From assembly GCA_046546375.1 (NCBI GenBank), contig JBKGXV010000036.1, positions 1 to 30,129 on the forward strand: a stretch of DNA of 30,129 nt, given 5' to 3'. This DNA comes from JAEZKC01 sp046546375 (GTDB lineage: Bacteria; Fibrobacterota; Chitinivibrionia; Chitinivibrionales; Chitinispirillaceae). Every line of letters begins with the position of its first letter. Within the stretch, counting starts at the first letter, position 1. The position numbers were made by a program, and so were the translations under genes. Below, one piece after another: positions 8,812-17,791 of this stretch. The notes under the pieces are model-generated. The model was not told where the DNA came from, did no database searches, and saw nothing but the letters and a program-made list of their open reading frames with translations.

Positions 8812-10281
8812 ATGGGCGGTTTTTTCGGAGTGATATCAAACGACAATGATGAAAGCAAGGCGCATCTATTCTACGGCACTGATTATCATTGTCATTTGGG
8901 GACGCGCCGCGGGGGTCTGGTCACCGCTGAAGGGTCACGGTTCTCCAGAGTCATTCACGATATCTCGAATGCACAGTTCAGAAGCAAGTTTGACGATGAC
9001 CTTCCAAAGCTGGAAGGTAAAATGGGTATTGGTGTCATAAGTGACTATGAAGACCAGCCCCTTATCATAGGTTCCCATCTTGGGGTCTACTCCATTGTTA
9101 CCGTGGGTCACGTGCAGAATGCCCCCGCACTTGCCCAGAAAGCCTTCAACAAACGTTCAGTTCACTTTTCGGAAATGAGCGGTAACGAACTGAACCCCAC
9201 CGAACTGACAGCCACCCTTATAAATGAAGAAGGGTCCTTTGAAGATGGTATCCGCAATGCCCAGCAGCTGATTGAAGGTTCCTCCTCCATGCTCATACTG
9301 ACCACCAAAGGAATTTACGCGGCAAGAGACAGACTGGGAAGAACTCCTGTGATAGTCGGAAAAAGCGAAAACGGTTATGCAGTTACAATGGAAACATGCG
9401 CCTTTTCAAACCTGGGCTACGAAATAGAAAGAGAGCTCGGACCCGGAGAGGTGGTTTTCATTTCACAGGACGGTGTTGAGCAACGCGTTGCACCGGGGGA
9501 CCAGATGCAGATCTGCTCTTTTCTCTGGATATATTATGGATACCCGGCCAGTGATTATGAAGGGATAAACGTTGAGCATTCGCGCTACCGTTGCGGCTCC
9601 GCACTGGCCCTCAGAGACAACGTCGAGGTGGACTTCGCAGCTGGAATCCCCGACTCGGGTATCGCTCATGCGCTGGGATATGCACACGAAGCCAACATTG
9701 CTTTCAGCAGACCATTTGTTAAATACACCCCCACCTGGGCCCGCTCCTTCATGCCTCAGAATCAGAAAATGCGGGAACTGGTTGCCAAGATGAAACTCAT
9801 TCCCATTAAAAAACTTACTCAGGGAAAACGGATTCTTTTCTGTGATGACTCCATTGTAAGAGGCACTCAGCTTAAGGATACACTGCAGAGGATCTATGAC
9901 TACGGAGCGAGGGAAATCCATATGCGCCCCGCCTGTCCACCACTTCTGTTCGGCTGTAAGTATCTGAACTTTTCCCGTTCCAAATCGGAGATGGATTTAG
10001 CAACGCGCAGGGTCATTCGTGATCTGGAGGGAAATGCTGATTTCAGAGTCGAGGACTATCTGGATGAAAAATCGGACCGTTACCATGCCATGATTGAAGC
10101 TATCAGAGAAAAAATGGGACTGACTTCCCTTTCCTACCAATATCTTGACGATATGATCGATGCGATCGGACTTCCCAAGGAAAAACTCTGTACCTATTGC
10201 TGGAACGGCTGTGAGAACAACGGAAACTGCAAAGATAAAACACTCATACCAGAGAAGGAAAATGTAAATGCCCAAGCGTAA
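8812..10281 (+). CDS. PurF-like phosphoribosyltransferase with inactive glutaminase site
   Basis: A 489-aa paralogue of amidophosphoribosyltransferase. The N-terminal Ntn-type glutaminase fold is present (MGGFFGV, later RDRLGRTPV), but the residue that should be the nucleophilic Cys is Gly2, and no propeptide precedes it. The phosphoribosyltransferase domain keeps the PRPP-binding loop DDSIVRGT (345-352). Four cysteines, C235, C382, C460 and C463, correspond to the Fe-S ligands of the B. subtilis-type PurF. AAGGAG lies eight bases before the ATG. Its end overlaps the second carB by 14 nt, so the two are translationally coupled. I remember similar MGGFFGT proteins beside car genes in Bacteroidetes, usually annotated as amidophosphoribosyltransferase. 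Function unknown; an ammonia-dependent enzyme or a regulator of CarB2 are both possible. Confidence 0.85.
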   Translation: MGGFFGVISNDNDESKAHLFYGTDYHCHLGTRRGGLVTAEGSRFSRVIHDISNAQFRSKFDDDLPKLEGKMGIGVISDYEDQPLIIGSHLGVYSIVTVGHVQNAPALAQKAFNKRSVHFSEMSGNELNPTELTATLINEEGSFEDGIRNAQQLIEGSSSMLILTTKGIYAARDRLGRTPVIVGKSENGYAVTMETCAFSNLGYEIERELGPGEVVFISQDGVEQRVAPGDQMQICSFLWIYYGYPASDYEGINVEHSRYRCGSALALRDNVEVDFAAGIPDSGIAHALGYAHEANIAFSRPFVKYTPTWARSFMPQNQKMRELVAKMKLIPIKKLTQGKRILFCDDSIVRGTQLKDTLQRIYDYGAREIHMRPACPPLLFGCKYLNFSRSKSEMDLATRRVIRDLEGNADFRVEDYLDEKSDRYHAMIEAIREKMGLTSLSYQYLDDMIDAIGLPKEKLCTYCWNGCENNGNCKDKTLIPEKENVNAQA

Positions 10282-13200
10282 CGACATTCACAAAGTGATG
10301 ATTATAGGATCCGGACCAATTATAATTGGCCAGGCGTGTGAGTTTGACTATTCAGGGACTCAGGCCTGCAAGGCTCTACGTGAACTCGGCTACCAAATCG
10401 TTCTGGTGAATTCAAATCCTGCAACCATCATGACGGATCCGGAGATGGCCGATATCACTTATATCGAACCGCTGAACATTCCCACTCTCACCCGTATCAT
10501 CGAAAAAGAACGCCCCGATGCTCTTCTCCCCAACCTTGGAGGTCAGACCGGGCTCAACCTTTCACTCCAGATGGCCCGAGAGGGTATTCTGGACGAATTC
10601 GGTGTCAAAGTCATCGGAGTGGATATTGATGCGATTGAACGGGGAGAAGACCGTACCATTTTTAAAGAAACCATGACCGAACTGGGTATAGAAATGCCCA
10701 AAAGCAAGGCTGTCTACAATCTGGAAGATGCAGAAAAGATTGCTTCCGATCTGGGATACCCCGTCGTCATCCGTCCAGCTTACACTATGGGAGGCACCGG
10801 AGGAGGCCTTGTCTACAATGTGGAGGAACTCAGAACCGTTGCAGGCCGGGGGCTGGCTGCAAGTATCATAAACCAGGTGCTTATTGAAGAGTCCGTTCTG
10901 GGATGGGAGGAACTCGAACTCGAAATCGTCAGGGACTCCAAGGGCCAGATGATCACGGTATGCTTCATAGAAAATGTGGACCCCATGGGAGTGCATACCG
11001 GAGATTCTTTCTGCACTGCTCCCATGCTTACCATCTCTGCTGAACTGCAGAAAAGACTGCAGAAGATTGCCTACAGCATAGTTGAATCAGTCAAAGTCAT
11101 CGGCGGTACAAATGTCCAGCTTGCCCACGATCCCAAAACAGGACGTGTGGTCATTATCGAAATAAACCCGCGCACATCCCGTTCATCCGCCCTGGCCTCC
11201 AAAGCCACCGGATTTCCCATCGCACTTATTTCTGCAAAACTTGCCTCCGGGATGACTCTGGATGAAATCCCCTATTACAAATCAGGGACTCTTGACAAAT
11301 ATGTACCATCCGGAGATTATGTGGTAGTGAAATTCGCCAAGTGGGCGTTTGAGAAATTCAAGAGATCACAAGATAAACTCGGTACTCAGATGAAAGCGGT
11401 AGGGGAAGTAATGAGTATCGGCAAAAACTACAAGGAGGCCTTCCAGAAAGCGATCCGTTCATTGGAAACCGGACGTTTCGGTTTAGGATTCGCCAAGGAC
11501 TTCAACTCCCGCCCTCTAGGAGAACTTCTTGATCTGCTTAAGGAACCTACAAGCGAACGCCACTTCATTCTCTATGAAGCACTGAGAAAAGGTGCTACTA
11601 TCGAAGAACTTCACTCCATTACTAAAATCAAAGCCTGGTTTCTTGAACAAATGAAGGAACTGGTAGACATGGAGGAGCAGATAATAACCTATAAGGGAAG
11701 TGATAAACTACCTTCGGATCTGCTTGAAAATGCAAAGACGTGTGGATTTTCAGACCGCTATATCGGTATGCTTCTCGACCTGCCTGAAAAAGAAATCAGA
11801 AACAGACGCATTGAACTGGGTATTGTCGAAGGGTGGGATCCTGTTCAGGTCAGCGGAGTTGAAAACGCCTGCTATTATTACTCCTCTTTCAGCAGCAAAG
11901 GTACTTTGCAATCTGGAGAGGGCCGCAAAATAATGATACTGGGAGGCGGTCCGAACCGTATCGGTCAGGGTATCGAGTTTGATTACTGCTGTGTGCATGC
12001 AGCATTTGCTCTGAGAGATGCCGGATTTGAAACAATCATGGTAAACTGCAATCCTGAAACGGTATCCACCGATTATGACACATCCGACAGGCTCTATTTT
12101 GAACCGCTGACTGTGGAGAATGTTCTCAGTATCTACAACAAGGAAAAACCCGAGGGTGTGATTGTGCAGTTCGGTGGCCAGACACCTCTTAATCTGGCCA
12201 ACCAGCTTGAAGAGGCGGGTGTGAAGATTCTGGGTACCACTCCTGAAGTCATTGATCTGGCTGAAGACCGGGACCGATTCGGGAAAATAATGGAAGAGCT
12301 CAATATTCCCATGCCTCCCTCCGGAATGGCAGTCAGCCACAAAGAGGCTCTGGAAATCGCCCGCCAGATAGGATATCCGGTAATGGTCCGCCCCTCTTAT
12401 GTTTTGGGCGGACGGGGTATGGAAGTGGTTCATGATGATGAGATGCTTAAAACCTATATGGAACTGGCTGTGGATGTGACCCCCGAGAAACCTATTCTCA
12501 TTGATAAATTTCTGGTCAATGCTATCGAGGCGGAAGCTGACGCCCTCAGTGATGGCGAAGAGGTGTTCATACCTGCCATTATGGAGCATATCGAACAGGC
12601 GGGAGTTCACTCCGGAGACTCGGCATGTGTGATTCCCCCGGTGAATATTGCTCCGGACATAGTGGAAACCATCAACGAATATACCCGTGAAATCGCACGT
12701 ACCATGAAGGTTGTCGGTCTGATGAACATGCAGTATGCTGTTGCTGACGGCAAAGTGTACGTCCTTGAAGCCAACCCCCGTGCCTCCCGGACAGTTCCGC
12801 TTGTATCAAAAGTATGCAACATCCGCATGGCCCGAGCCGCAACAGAACTGATGATGGGCAAAAGGCTTGATGAACTGAACCTGGAGAATCAGGATATCCC
12901 GCACTATGGGGTGAAAGAAGCAGTATTCCCCTTTCCCATGTTCCCTGAAGTCGACCCGGTACTTGGACCTGAGATGCGTTCCACCGGTGAAGTACTTGGA
13001 ATGGCTGAGGATTTCGGTCTTGCTTTTTTCAAAGCACAGGAAGGAACAAGCTCGGCGCTTCCTATGAAAGGAAATGTTCTGATCAGTGTTTCAAATGCCG
13101 AAGAAGTCGTGGCCGATATTGCACGGAAATTTCTCCAGATGGGATTTGGAATATTTGCCACCGGGGGAACTCACGAGTTTCTTAAACAGCACGGCATTGC

Positions 13201-13504
13201 AAGCCGATTTGTCAACAAACTTCATCAGGGCAGGCCGAACATTCTCGATCTGATTGCCAACCAGGAAATTCAACTTATCATCAATACCCCTATCGGCAAA
13301 AAAGGGCAGTATGACGACTCCTATATACGTAAATCTGCTGTAAAGCATAGGCTGCCCTACATAACCACACTGGCCGCAGCTGCGGCGGCAGCCAACGGTA
13401 TCGCCGACAGAATCAAAAAAACAGTAACCACCCGCTCGCTCCAGGAGTATCACAAATCACTCGAGGATATTCCAGAAGAAAATGATGCTCTGGAAAGTGT
13501 GTGA
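10268..13504 (+). CDS. carB: Carbamoyl phosphate synthase large subunit, copy 2
   Basis: A 1078-aa full-length CarB paralogue. Both ATP-grasp halves are intact: MGGTGGG and RTSRSSALASKATG in the first, LGGGPNRIGQG and NPRASRTVPLVSK in the second. The linker region differs clearly from copy 1, and the first half has PNLGGQTGLNLSLQ where copy 1 has PTMGGQTGLNTAME. This variant resembles the car genes of Bacteroidetes and clostridia as I remember them. The MGS-like domain keeps T965, T968 and T1007, the Thr positions that bind UMP in E. coli CarB, so UMP feedback is plausible. It starts inside the end of the PurF-like gene and is followed by purF. No partner carA is adjacent, so it would use the distant carA, free ammonia or an unknown partner. 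Confidence 0.94.
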   Translation: MPKRNDIHKVMIIGSGPIIIGQACEFDYSGTQACKALRELGYQIVLVNSNPATIMTDPEMADITYIEPLNIPTLTRIIEKERPDALLPNLGGQTGLNLSLQMAREGILDEFGVKVIGVDIDAIERGEDRTIFKETMTELGIEMPKSKAVYNLEDAEKIASDLGYPVVIRPAYTMGGTGGGLVYNVEELRTVAGRGLAASIINQVLIEESVLGWEELELEIVRDSKGQMITVCFIENVDPMGVHTGDSFCTAPMLTISAELQKRLQKIAYSIVESVKVIGGTNVQLAHDPKTGRVVIIEINPRTSRSSALASKATGFPIALISAKLASGMTLDEIPYYKSGTLDKYVPSGDYVVVKFAKWAFEKFKRSQDKLGTQMKAVGEVMSIGKNYKEAFQKAIRSLETGRFGLGFAKDFNSRPLGELLDLLKEPTSERHFILYEALRKGATIEELHSITKIKAWFLEQMKELVDMEEQIITYKGSDKLPSDLLENAKTCGFSDRYIGMLLDLPEKEIRNRRIELGIVEGWDPVQVSGVENACYYYSSFSSKGTLQSGEGRKIMILGGGPNRIGQGIEFDYCCVHAAFALRDAGFETIMVNCNPETVSTDYDTSDRLYFEPLTVENVLSIYNKEKPEGVIVQFGGQTPLNLANQLEEAGVKILGTTPEVIDLAEDRDRFGKIMEELNIPMPPSGMAVSHKEALEIARQIGYPVMVRPSYVLGGRGMEVVHDDEMLKTYMELAVDVTPEKPILIDKFLVNAIEAEADALSDGEEVFIPAIMEHIEQAGVHSGDSACVIPPVNIAPDIVETINEYTREIARTMKVVGLMNMQYAVADGKVYVLEANPRASRTVPLVSKVCNIRMARAATELMMGKRLDELNLENQDIPHYGVKEAVFPFPMFPEVDPVLGPEMRSTGEVLGMAEDFGLAFFKAQEGTSSALPMKGNVLISVSNAEEVVADIARKFLQMGFGIFATGGTHEFLKQHGIASRFVNKLHQGRPNILDLIANQEIQLIINTPIGKKGQYDDSYIRKSAVKHRLPYITTLAAAAAAANGIADRIKKTVTTRSLQEYHKSLEDIPEENDALESV

Positions 13505-13523
13505 ACTGAAAGGACAGAATACA

Positions 13524-14903
13524 GTGCTGGAAGACCTACATGAAGAATGCGGAGTATTCGGGGTGTTCAATCACCCCCAGGCCGCCCATCTGAGCTATCT
13601 TGGACTCTATGCTCTCCAGCATCGGGGGCAGGAGAGTTCGGGAATCGCAGTCTCTGACTCACAAGCCATTTCCGTTCACAAAGGAATGGGGCTTGTCAGT
13701 CACGTTTTCAAGCGCCAAAGCATACTTGATAACCTGAAAGGAAACCTGTCTATCGGCCACAACCGCTATTCCACCACAGGTTCCTCTCATATTGACAATG
13801 CACAGCCGATCATAATCAACTGCAGAGCCGGTCAGATTGCGGGTGCTCACAATGGCAACCTCACCAACGCCGACTCTCTCCGGGAATGGATGGTCAATGA
13901 CGGTTCCATTTTCATGTCTTCCACCGATACAGAAGTGATAATGCATCTTCTGGCCCGTTCAAAGCGGGAATCGCTCGACACTATGATTCTGGATGCTCTC
14001 TCGGGAATCAAAGGTGCATACTCCGTTCTTTTCCTCACAAACGATGCTCTTTACGGGGCACGCGACCCCAGAGGGATTCGTCCGCTTATTCTTGGAGAAG
14101 CCGACGGTAGTTACTTCCTCTCTTCTGAAACCTGCGCGTTCGATCTGGTGGGAGCGAAAATGATCCGGGAGGTGAAGCCGGGCGAAATGGTGCGCATAGA
14201 CAAGGATGGCATCAAAAGCTACCAGGTTCCCACATTCGAAACGTCGGTCAAGCCTGCACACTGTGTTTTCGAGTTCATCTATTTTTCTCGCCCGGATTCC
14301 TTTGTATTCGGCAAAAACGTTGACCGGGTGAGACGAAAAATGGGTCATCAGCTGGCAAAGGAGCACCCTGCTCCGGATGCCGATGTGGTGATCGGAGTAC
14401 CCGATTCAGCCACAACGGCAGCTCTGGGATTTGCCGAAGAATCGAAAGTCCCTTTCGATATAGGTCTGATCCGTAATCACTACGTGGGCAGAACGTTCAT
14501 ACATCCTGCTCAGTCCGGAAGAGATTTCGGGGTAAGAATCAAATTCAACCCCGTAAAGGGAGTTCTCAAAGGAAAGAAAGTTGTGATAGTGGATGACTCG
14601 GTGGTGCGCGGAACCACCATGAAAAAAATCATCAGACTCATCCGTACCGCCGAACCAGCGGAAATCCACCTCCGGATATCCTCACCCCCCATCAAAGGGC
14701 CTTGCTATTACGGCATTGACATGCCCAACAAAGACGATCTTATCGCATGCGAAAAATCTCCCGAACAGATCAGGAAATTTCTGGGAGTTGATTCCATGGG
14801 GTATTTGTCCATCGAGGGTATGCTGTCTGTTGTGCCGGAGCCGCAGTCACATTTCTGCGCAGCCTGCTTCAACGGATATTATCCCATTCTGCCGGGCAGA
14901 TAA
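13524..14903 (+). CDS. purF: Amidophosphoribosyltransferase
   Basis: A 459-aa enzyme for the first committed step of purine synthesis (PRPP plus glutamine to phosphoribosylamine). With GTG 13524 as start, an 8-residue propeptide ending in EE precedes the catalytic C9 in the motif CGVFGV. The PRPP loop is DDSVVRGT (357-364). Four cysteines, C247, C394, C445 and C448, match the Fe-S ligands of the B. subtilis-type enzyme, so an O2-sensitive cluster is likely. AAAGGA lies nine bases before this GTG. The alternative ATG at 13482 overlaps carB2 by 23 nt, lacks a good ribosome site and adds residues unlike the family. It ends one base before the converging minus-strand gene. Confidence 0.95.
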   Translation: MLEDLHEECGVFGVFNHPQAAHLSYLGLYALQHRGQESSGIAVSDSQAISVHKGMGLVSHVFKRQSILDNLKGNLSIGHNRYSTTGSSHIDNAQPIIINCRAGQIAGAHNGNLTNADSLREWMVNDGSIFMSSTDTEVIMHLLARSKRESLDTMILDALSGIKGAYSVLFLTNDALYGARDPRGIRPLILGEADGSYFLSSETCAFDLVGAKMIREVKPGEMVRIDKDGIKSYQVPTFETSVKPAHCVFEFIYFSRPDSFVFGKNVDRVRRKMGHQLAKEHPAPDADVVIGVPDSATTAALGFAEESKVPFDIGLIRNHYVGRTFIHPAQSGRDFGVRIKFNPVKGVLKGKKVVIVDDSVVRGTTMKKIIRLIRTAEPAEIHLRISSPPIKGPCYYGIDMPNKDDLIACEKSPEQIRKFLGVDSMGYLSIEGMLSVVPEPQSHFCAACFNGYYPILPGR

Positions 14904-14904
14904 T

Positions 14905-16629
14905 CTATTTGAAGAACACCTGGATACCCATAGCGGTTTTCCCTGCAAAGTCCGGAAGGTGTTTTTTGCGCCACAGATTCAACAGTGGGTAGACAAAACT
15001 CGACGCCCAAAGGAGAAACAGTCTGTCAACGACTCTGTACTGAGGCTGGGAACGGACTGCAAGATTGAACAGCAGTTTGATTATTCTTTTGTTCACCTTC
15101 ACCGGTGAAAAATCACATTCCACATGAAAACCGAGAGGGTGTTTTTGCATATATTCTCTTTTCAGTTTCTCCAGCCGGGCCACAATGTCAGGATTCCAGC
15201 TTGAAAGAAAAAATTCCCGCGCTGATGCTACGATCTCGAAAGTATCATACATGAAGTCCAGATTATGATCATCTATCCCCGCTTCTTCCGCGAGTTTCTT
15301 CATATATTTTATTCTGTAAAGCGCACGGTATCCATCGTGAATCGCCTCTTTTCTTTCATGCACCAATCTTCTGAGAATTTTGCGCATGGTATGATTGATA
15401 ATGATAGTGTCCCAGATCACCCACAAAAGCGGCGGGACACGGCTTCTTCTGAAATACATGCGCCTACAGGAAAACTCAGGCAGGTACCAAAGTTCCTTGA
15501 CAACTCGGTCTGAAAGGCGAAGGAGACTGAGAAAGGGTTTGGCACTCACGTCCGGAGCCCTGGAAGATACATAGTCCCTTACTGCGTCCTCAACAGTCAC
15601 CCTGTCTTTGAACAGACGGATTGTCACATATGTATTAACCTCGTTCCACAAGTTGCGATGAACAAAGGACAGATCACCAAAATGCGACCACCCTCCGGTC
15701 TGGCACCACACTGTCACTCCCACCACATTCTGACACATGGAAAGATAGGAAAACAGTTTTTCGTAATCATACCCTACAAATGAGGGAAATTCTCCAAATC
15801 CCTCATATTCCCTCCTGGCCTGAACTTCTATTATTTTGTTCAAAGGTGAGTCGAAAAAAAGCCGGTTGAAATTAAGATACCTGAAAAAGTCACTTTCACC
15901 ATATTTGAATGATACAACCAGATGGTCACTGAAGATGCGTCCGAATGCTTTATTGTAGGTGTCTCGGTTCCAGATCAGATCTCCGATCTGAAATGCCCCA
16001 AGAGACCAGGTTCTCACTATCAGTAGTTTATCATGGCGCTCGAAAACGGGAAGCATGAAACGGATGAACGTTCTGAGCTGCTTTGCGGTTTTCACCATCA
16101 GTCTGCTGGTGTATTCGCCCTTCACGTCAATTCCATCACTCTCCCCGAAACGGAATATGATCCCCTCCACCTCGGGAAAATCGTTGAAACAGTTCTTCAC
16201 AGCTTTCCCAAGCAGTTTGAGAACAGAGTTGAAATTCATTTCAGTCACAGCTTCTATCTCATCATTGAAAAACATGACATCGCTGTTTACAAACACCCCC
16301 AAACCGGATTTTCGCGTTTTTTCCAGAAGCGATCTGTAAAACTGCCTGTAACGCTCAATCCTAACCTTCTGTTTCCGGCTGTAAAAACCGTACTGAGTCA
16401 TGTGAGCCAGGTCATCAAGCGTGAGAGAATCAAAACCTATCCCGGATACTTCCGAACAGTATTCTGAAAACGCCTCACTGATCGCCCCTGCTTTTTTTCG
16501 GTCCAACATTCCCTCCTCTTCTTCCAGATGGGAAAAGGGCACTTTGGACCAGTTCTGTTCTTTGCTCTTGTGCTCATGAATGAAAAAAGGTGCTATGGAA
16601 TCCACCATATGGAGTTTGCGATTGTACAT
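14905..16629 (-). CDS. GH67 (alpha-glucuronidase)-like TIM-barrel protein
   Basis: A 574-aa protein without a signal peptide, so probably cytoplasmic. The middle follows the GH67 pattern as I remember it: a GESDG segment where GH67 has SEGQPGP; KLLIVRTW followed by FSDHLVVSFKYGESDFF, where GH67 has the NV-VQ-KNGP-DF strand; IIEVQARREYEGFG, like the GH67 E-Q-T-QEYTGQ strand; and GVTVWCQTGGW near the barrel end. E163, D247 and E274 fall at the places of the GH67 catalytic acids. It is shorter than typical GH67 (~680 aa), and the C-terminal third (about 360-574) is basic and unfamiliar. GAGG lies a few bases before the ATG. Substrate and activity are unknown. It could also be a non-enzymatic relative. 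Confidence 0.6.
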   Translation of the reverse strand: MYNRKLHMVDSIAPFFIHEHKSKEQNWSKVPFSHLEEEEGMLDRKKAGAISEAFSEYCSEVSGIGFDSLTLDDLAHMTQYGFYSRKQKVRIERYRQFYRSLLEKTRKSGLGVFVNSDVMFFNDEIEAVTEMNFNSVLKLLGKAVKNCFNDFPEVEGIIFRFGESDGIDVKGEYTSRLMVKTAKQLRTFIRFMLPVFERHDKLLIVRTWSLGAFQIGDLIWNRDTYNKAFGRIFSDHLVVSFKYGESDFFRYLNFNRLFFDSPLNKIIEVQARREYEGFGEFPSFVGYDYEKLFSYLSMCQNVVGVTVWCQTGGWSHFGDLSFVHRNLWNEVNTYVTIRLFKDRVTVEDAVRDYVSSRAPDVSAKPFLSLLRLSDRVVKELWYLPEFSCRRMYFRRSRVPPLLWVIWDTIIINHTMRKILRRLVHERKEAIHDGYRALYRIKYMKKLAEEAGIDDHNLDFMYDTFEIVASAREFFLSSWNPDIVARLEKLKREYMQKHPLGFHVECDFSPVKVNKRIIKLLFNLAVRSQPQYRVVDRLFLLWASSFVYPLLNLWRKKHLPDFAGKTAMGIQVFFK

Positions 16630-17053
16630 ACCGCCTCGTTTTTTTATTAGCAGAGATTAAACTGTGAAGAAAACACCCGTTAGGCTGTTGCCTACAAAAT
16701 AACCGCCGAGTGTTCAGTTTTTGTAAGAGGTATGTTCCACAATCGTAAGCAAAAGGATGTGCCCGTTGCCGAACAGAGTGCATCCGAATACGGGGAGGGG
16801 CGTTTTTTTACGTCACGAGTCCTTGAATCTCAGAAGTGAAACTCTGATATCGAACACATGAGATCCTGCTCAAGCAGTTTTCAAGATAGTGTGTATATGA
16901 GCTGTATGGGGGAAAATCAACATCACCCTACACTGTAAAAAGCAATTCCGAAAAAGGAATTCTACTTTGGCATTCACCAACAGGAATTTTTCGGTACTTG
17001 AGATTTGAGATTGATCCGTAAGTCGTAATTACTAACTCGTAATCCGTAATTGA
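16630..17053. other. Intergenic region with repeats
   Basis: This 424-base gap lies upstream of the minus-strand GH67-like gene. It holds a small hairpin TAGGC/GCCTA (16681-16694), two imperfect copies of a GGAATT-containing segment (about 16955 and 16983), and the heptamer array listed separately at its right end. No open frame in it looks like a gene, and I see no clear promoter. Confidence 0.45.
17017..17051. repeat. Five-unit heptamer tandem repeat (CGTAATT)
   Basis: Five consecutive 7-bp units have the consensus CGTAATT. CGTAA occurs at 17017, 17024, 17038 and 17045, exactly seven or fourteen bases apart, and the third unit is degenerate. The array ends two bases from the stop codon of the phosphoesterase gene. 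Confidence 0.75.
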
Positions 17054-17785
17054 CTATCGTCCCTCTGCCAGGCGGTTGACCAGAAACTCCGGCATTCTGA
17101 TCTTTTTCATCTTCGCCTGGGTTTTGGCATAGTCGTAGGTAACTCTCTGCAGCTCGAATACGCCCTCGTCGGTATCGAGAATTCCGTACGAGGAACGTGG
17201 ATTTCTGTCTCTGGGCTGACCGACACTTCCTATATTCACCAACAACCGAAGACCGTTTCTGTTTTTAAAGTCTATGGATTTTTCCTGATGAACGAAAATC
17301 TCCTCACCCTCAAGCACAATGATCATAGGAATATGAGTATGCCCGACAAAACAGATACGATTGTTGAAGAACTGGAAATTGAACGCCGCCTCTTCCAGAG
17401 AGGTGATATAGTACCACATATTCGGTTCATACGGTGTGGCATGAACCAGAGTCATATTTCCCTGAGTTTTTTTGACTGGAAGCTGAGCCAGAAAGGAACG
17501 GTTGTCAGAGTTTAGTGTAGCCGATGTCCATTCAATGGCAATTTTTGCGTGAATATTGAAATGCTGAGTGGTGAGAAGCTCCACTGCCGCAGCATCATGA
17601 TTTCCCAGGAGAATAACGGGACAGTGTTTCTTAACCATCTCCACGCACTCGTTAGGGTTGGCGCCATATCCGACGATATCACCCAAACAGATAATCTCAT
17701 CGATATTCTTTTTACCGATATCTTCGATAACTGACTCAAGCGCCTCCAAATTGGCATGGATATCCGAGATGAATGCGAATCTCAT
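17054..17785 (-). CDS. Calcineurin-like metallophosphoesterase (YfcE/MJ0936 type)
   Basis: A 243-aa single-domain protein with all the dimetal phosphoesterase motifs: D8-x-H10 (SDIHAN), GDIVGYG with D36, GNHD with N62/H63, H115 in LVHATP, and GHTH with H149/H151. By family it would hydrolyse phosphomonoesters or phosphodiesters in the cytoplasm; the substrate cannot be read from the sequence. It starts six bases after the stop of the FHA gene, so the two form one transcription unit, and its ribosome site is poor, which suggests translational coupling. An attractive but unproven reading is that the enzyme belongs to a phospho-signalling unit with the FHA protein. Confidence 0.9.
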   Translation of the reverse strand: MRFAFISDIHANLEALESVIEDIGKKNIDEIICLGDIVGYGANPNECVEMVKKHCPVILLGNHDAAAVELLTTQHFNIHAKIAIEWTSATLNSDNRSFLAQLPVKKTQGNMTLVHATPYEPNMWYYITSLEEAAFNFQFFNNRICFVGHTHIPMIIVLEGEEIFVHQEKSIDFKNRNGLRLLVNIGSVGQPRDRNPRSSYGILDTDEGVFELQRVTYDYAKTQAKMKKIRMPEFLVNRLAEGR

Positions 17786-17791
17786 GTAATT

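Noticed and set aside
11750..12610. 286-codon open frame on the minus strand
   Set aside because: It lies wholly inside carB2 in the opposite direction, has no recognisable motif, and carB2 is a clear full-length gene.
14716..15108. Plus-strand frame spanning the purF end
   Set aside because: Out of frame with purF and overlaps the GH67-like gene; no motif.
16033..16467. 144-codon plus-strand frame in the GH67-like gene
   Set aside because: Shadow of the minus-strand gene; no ribosome site or motif.
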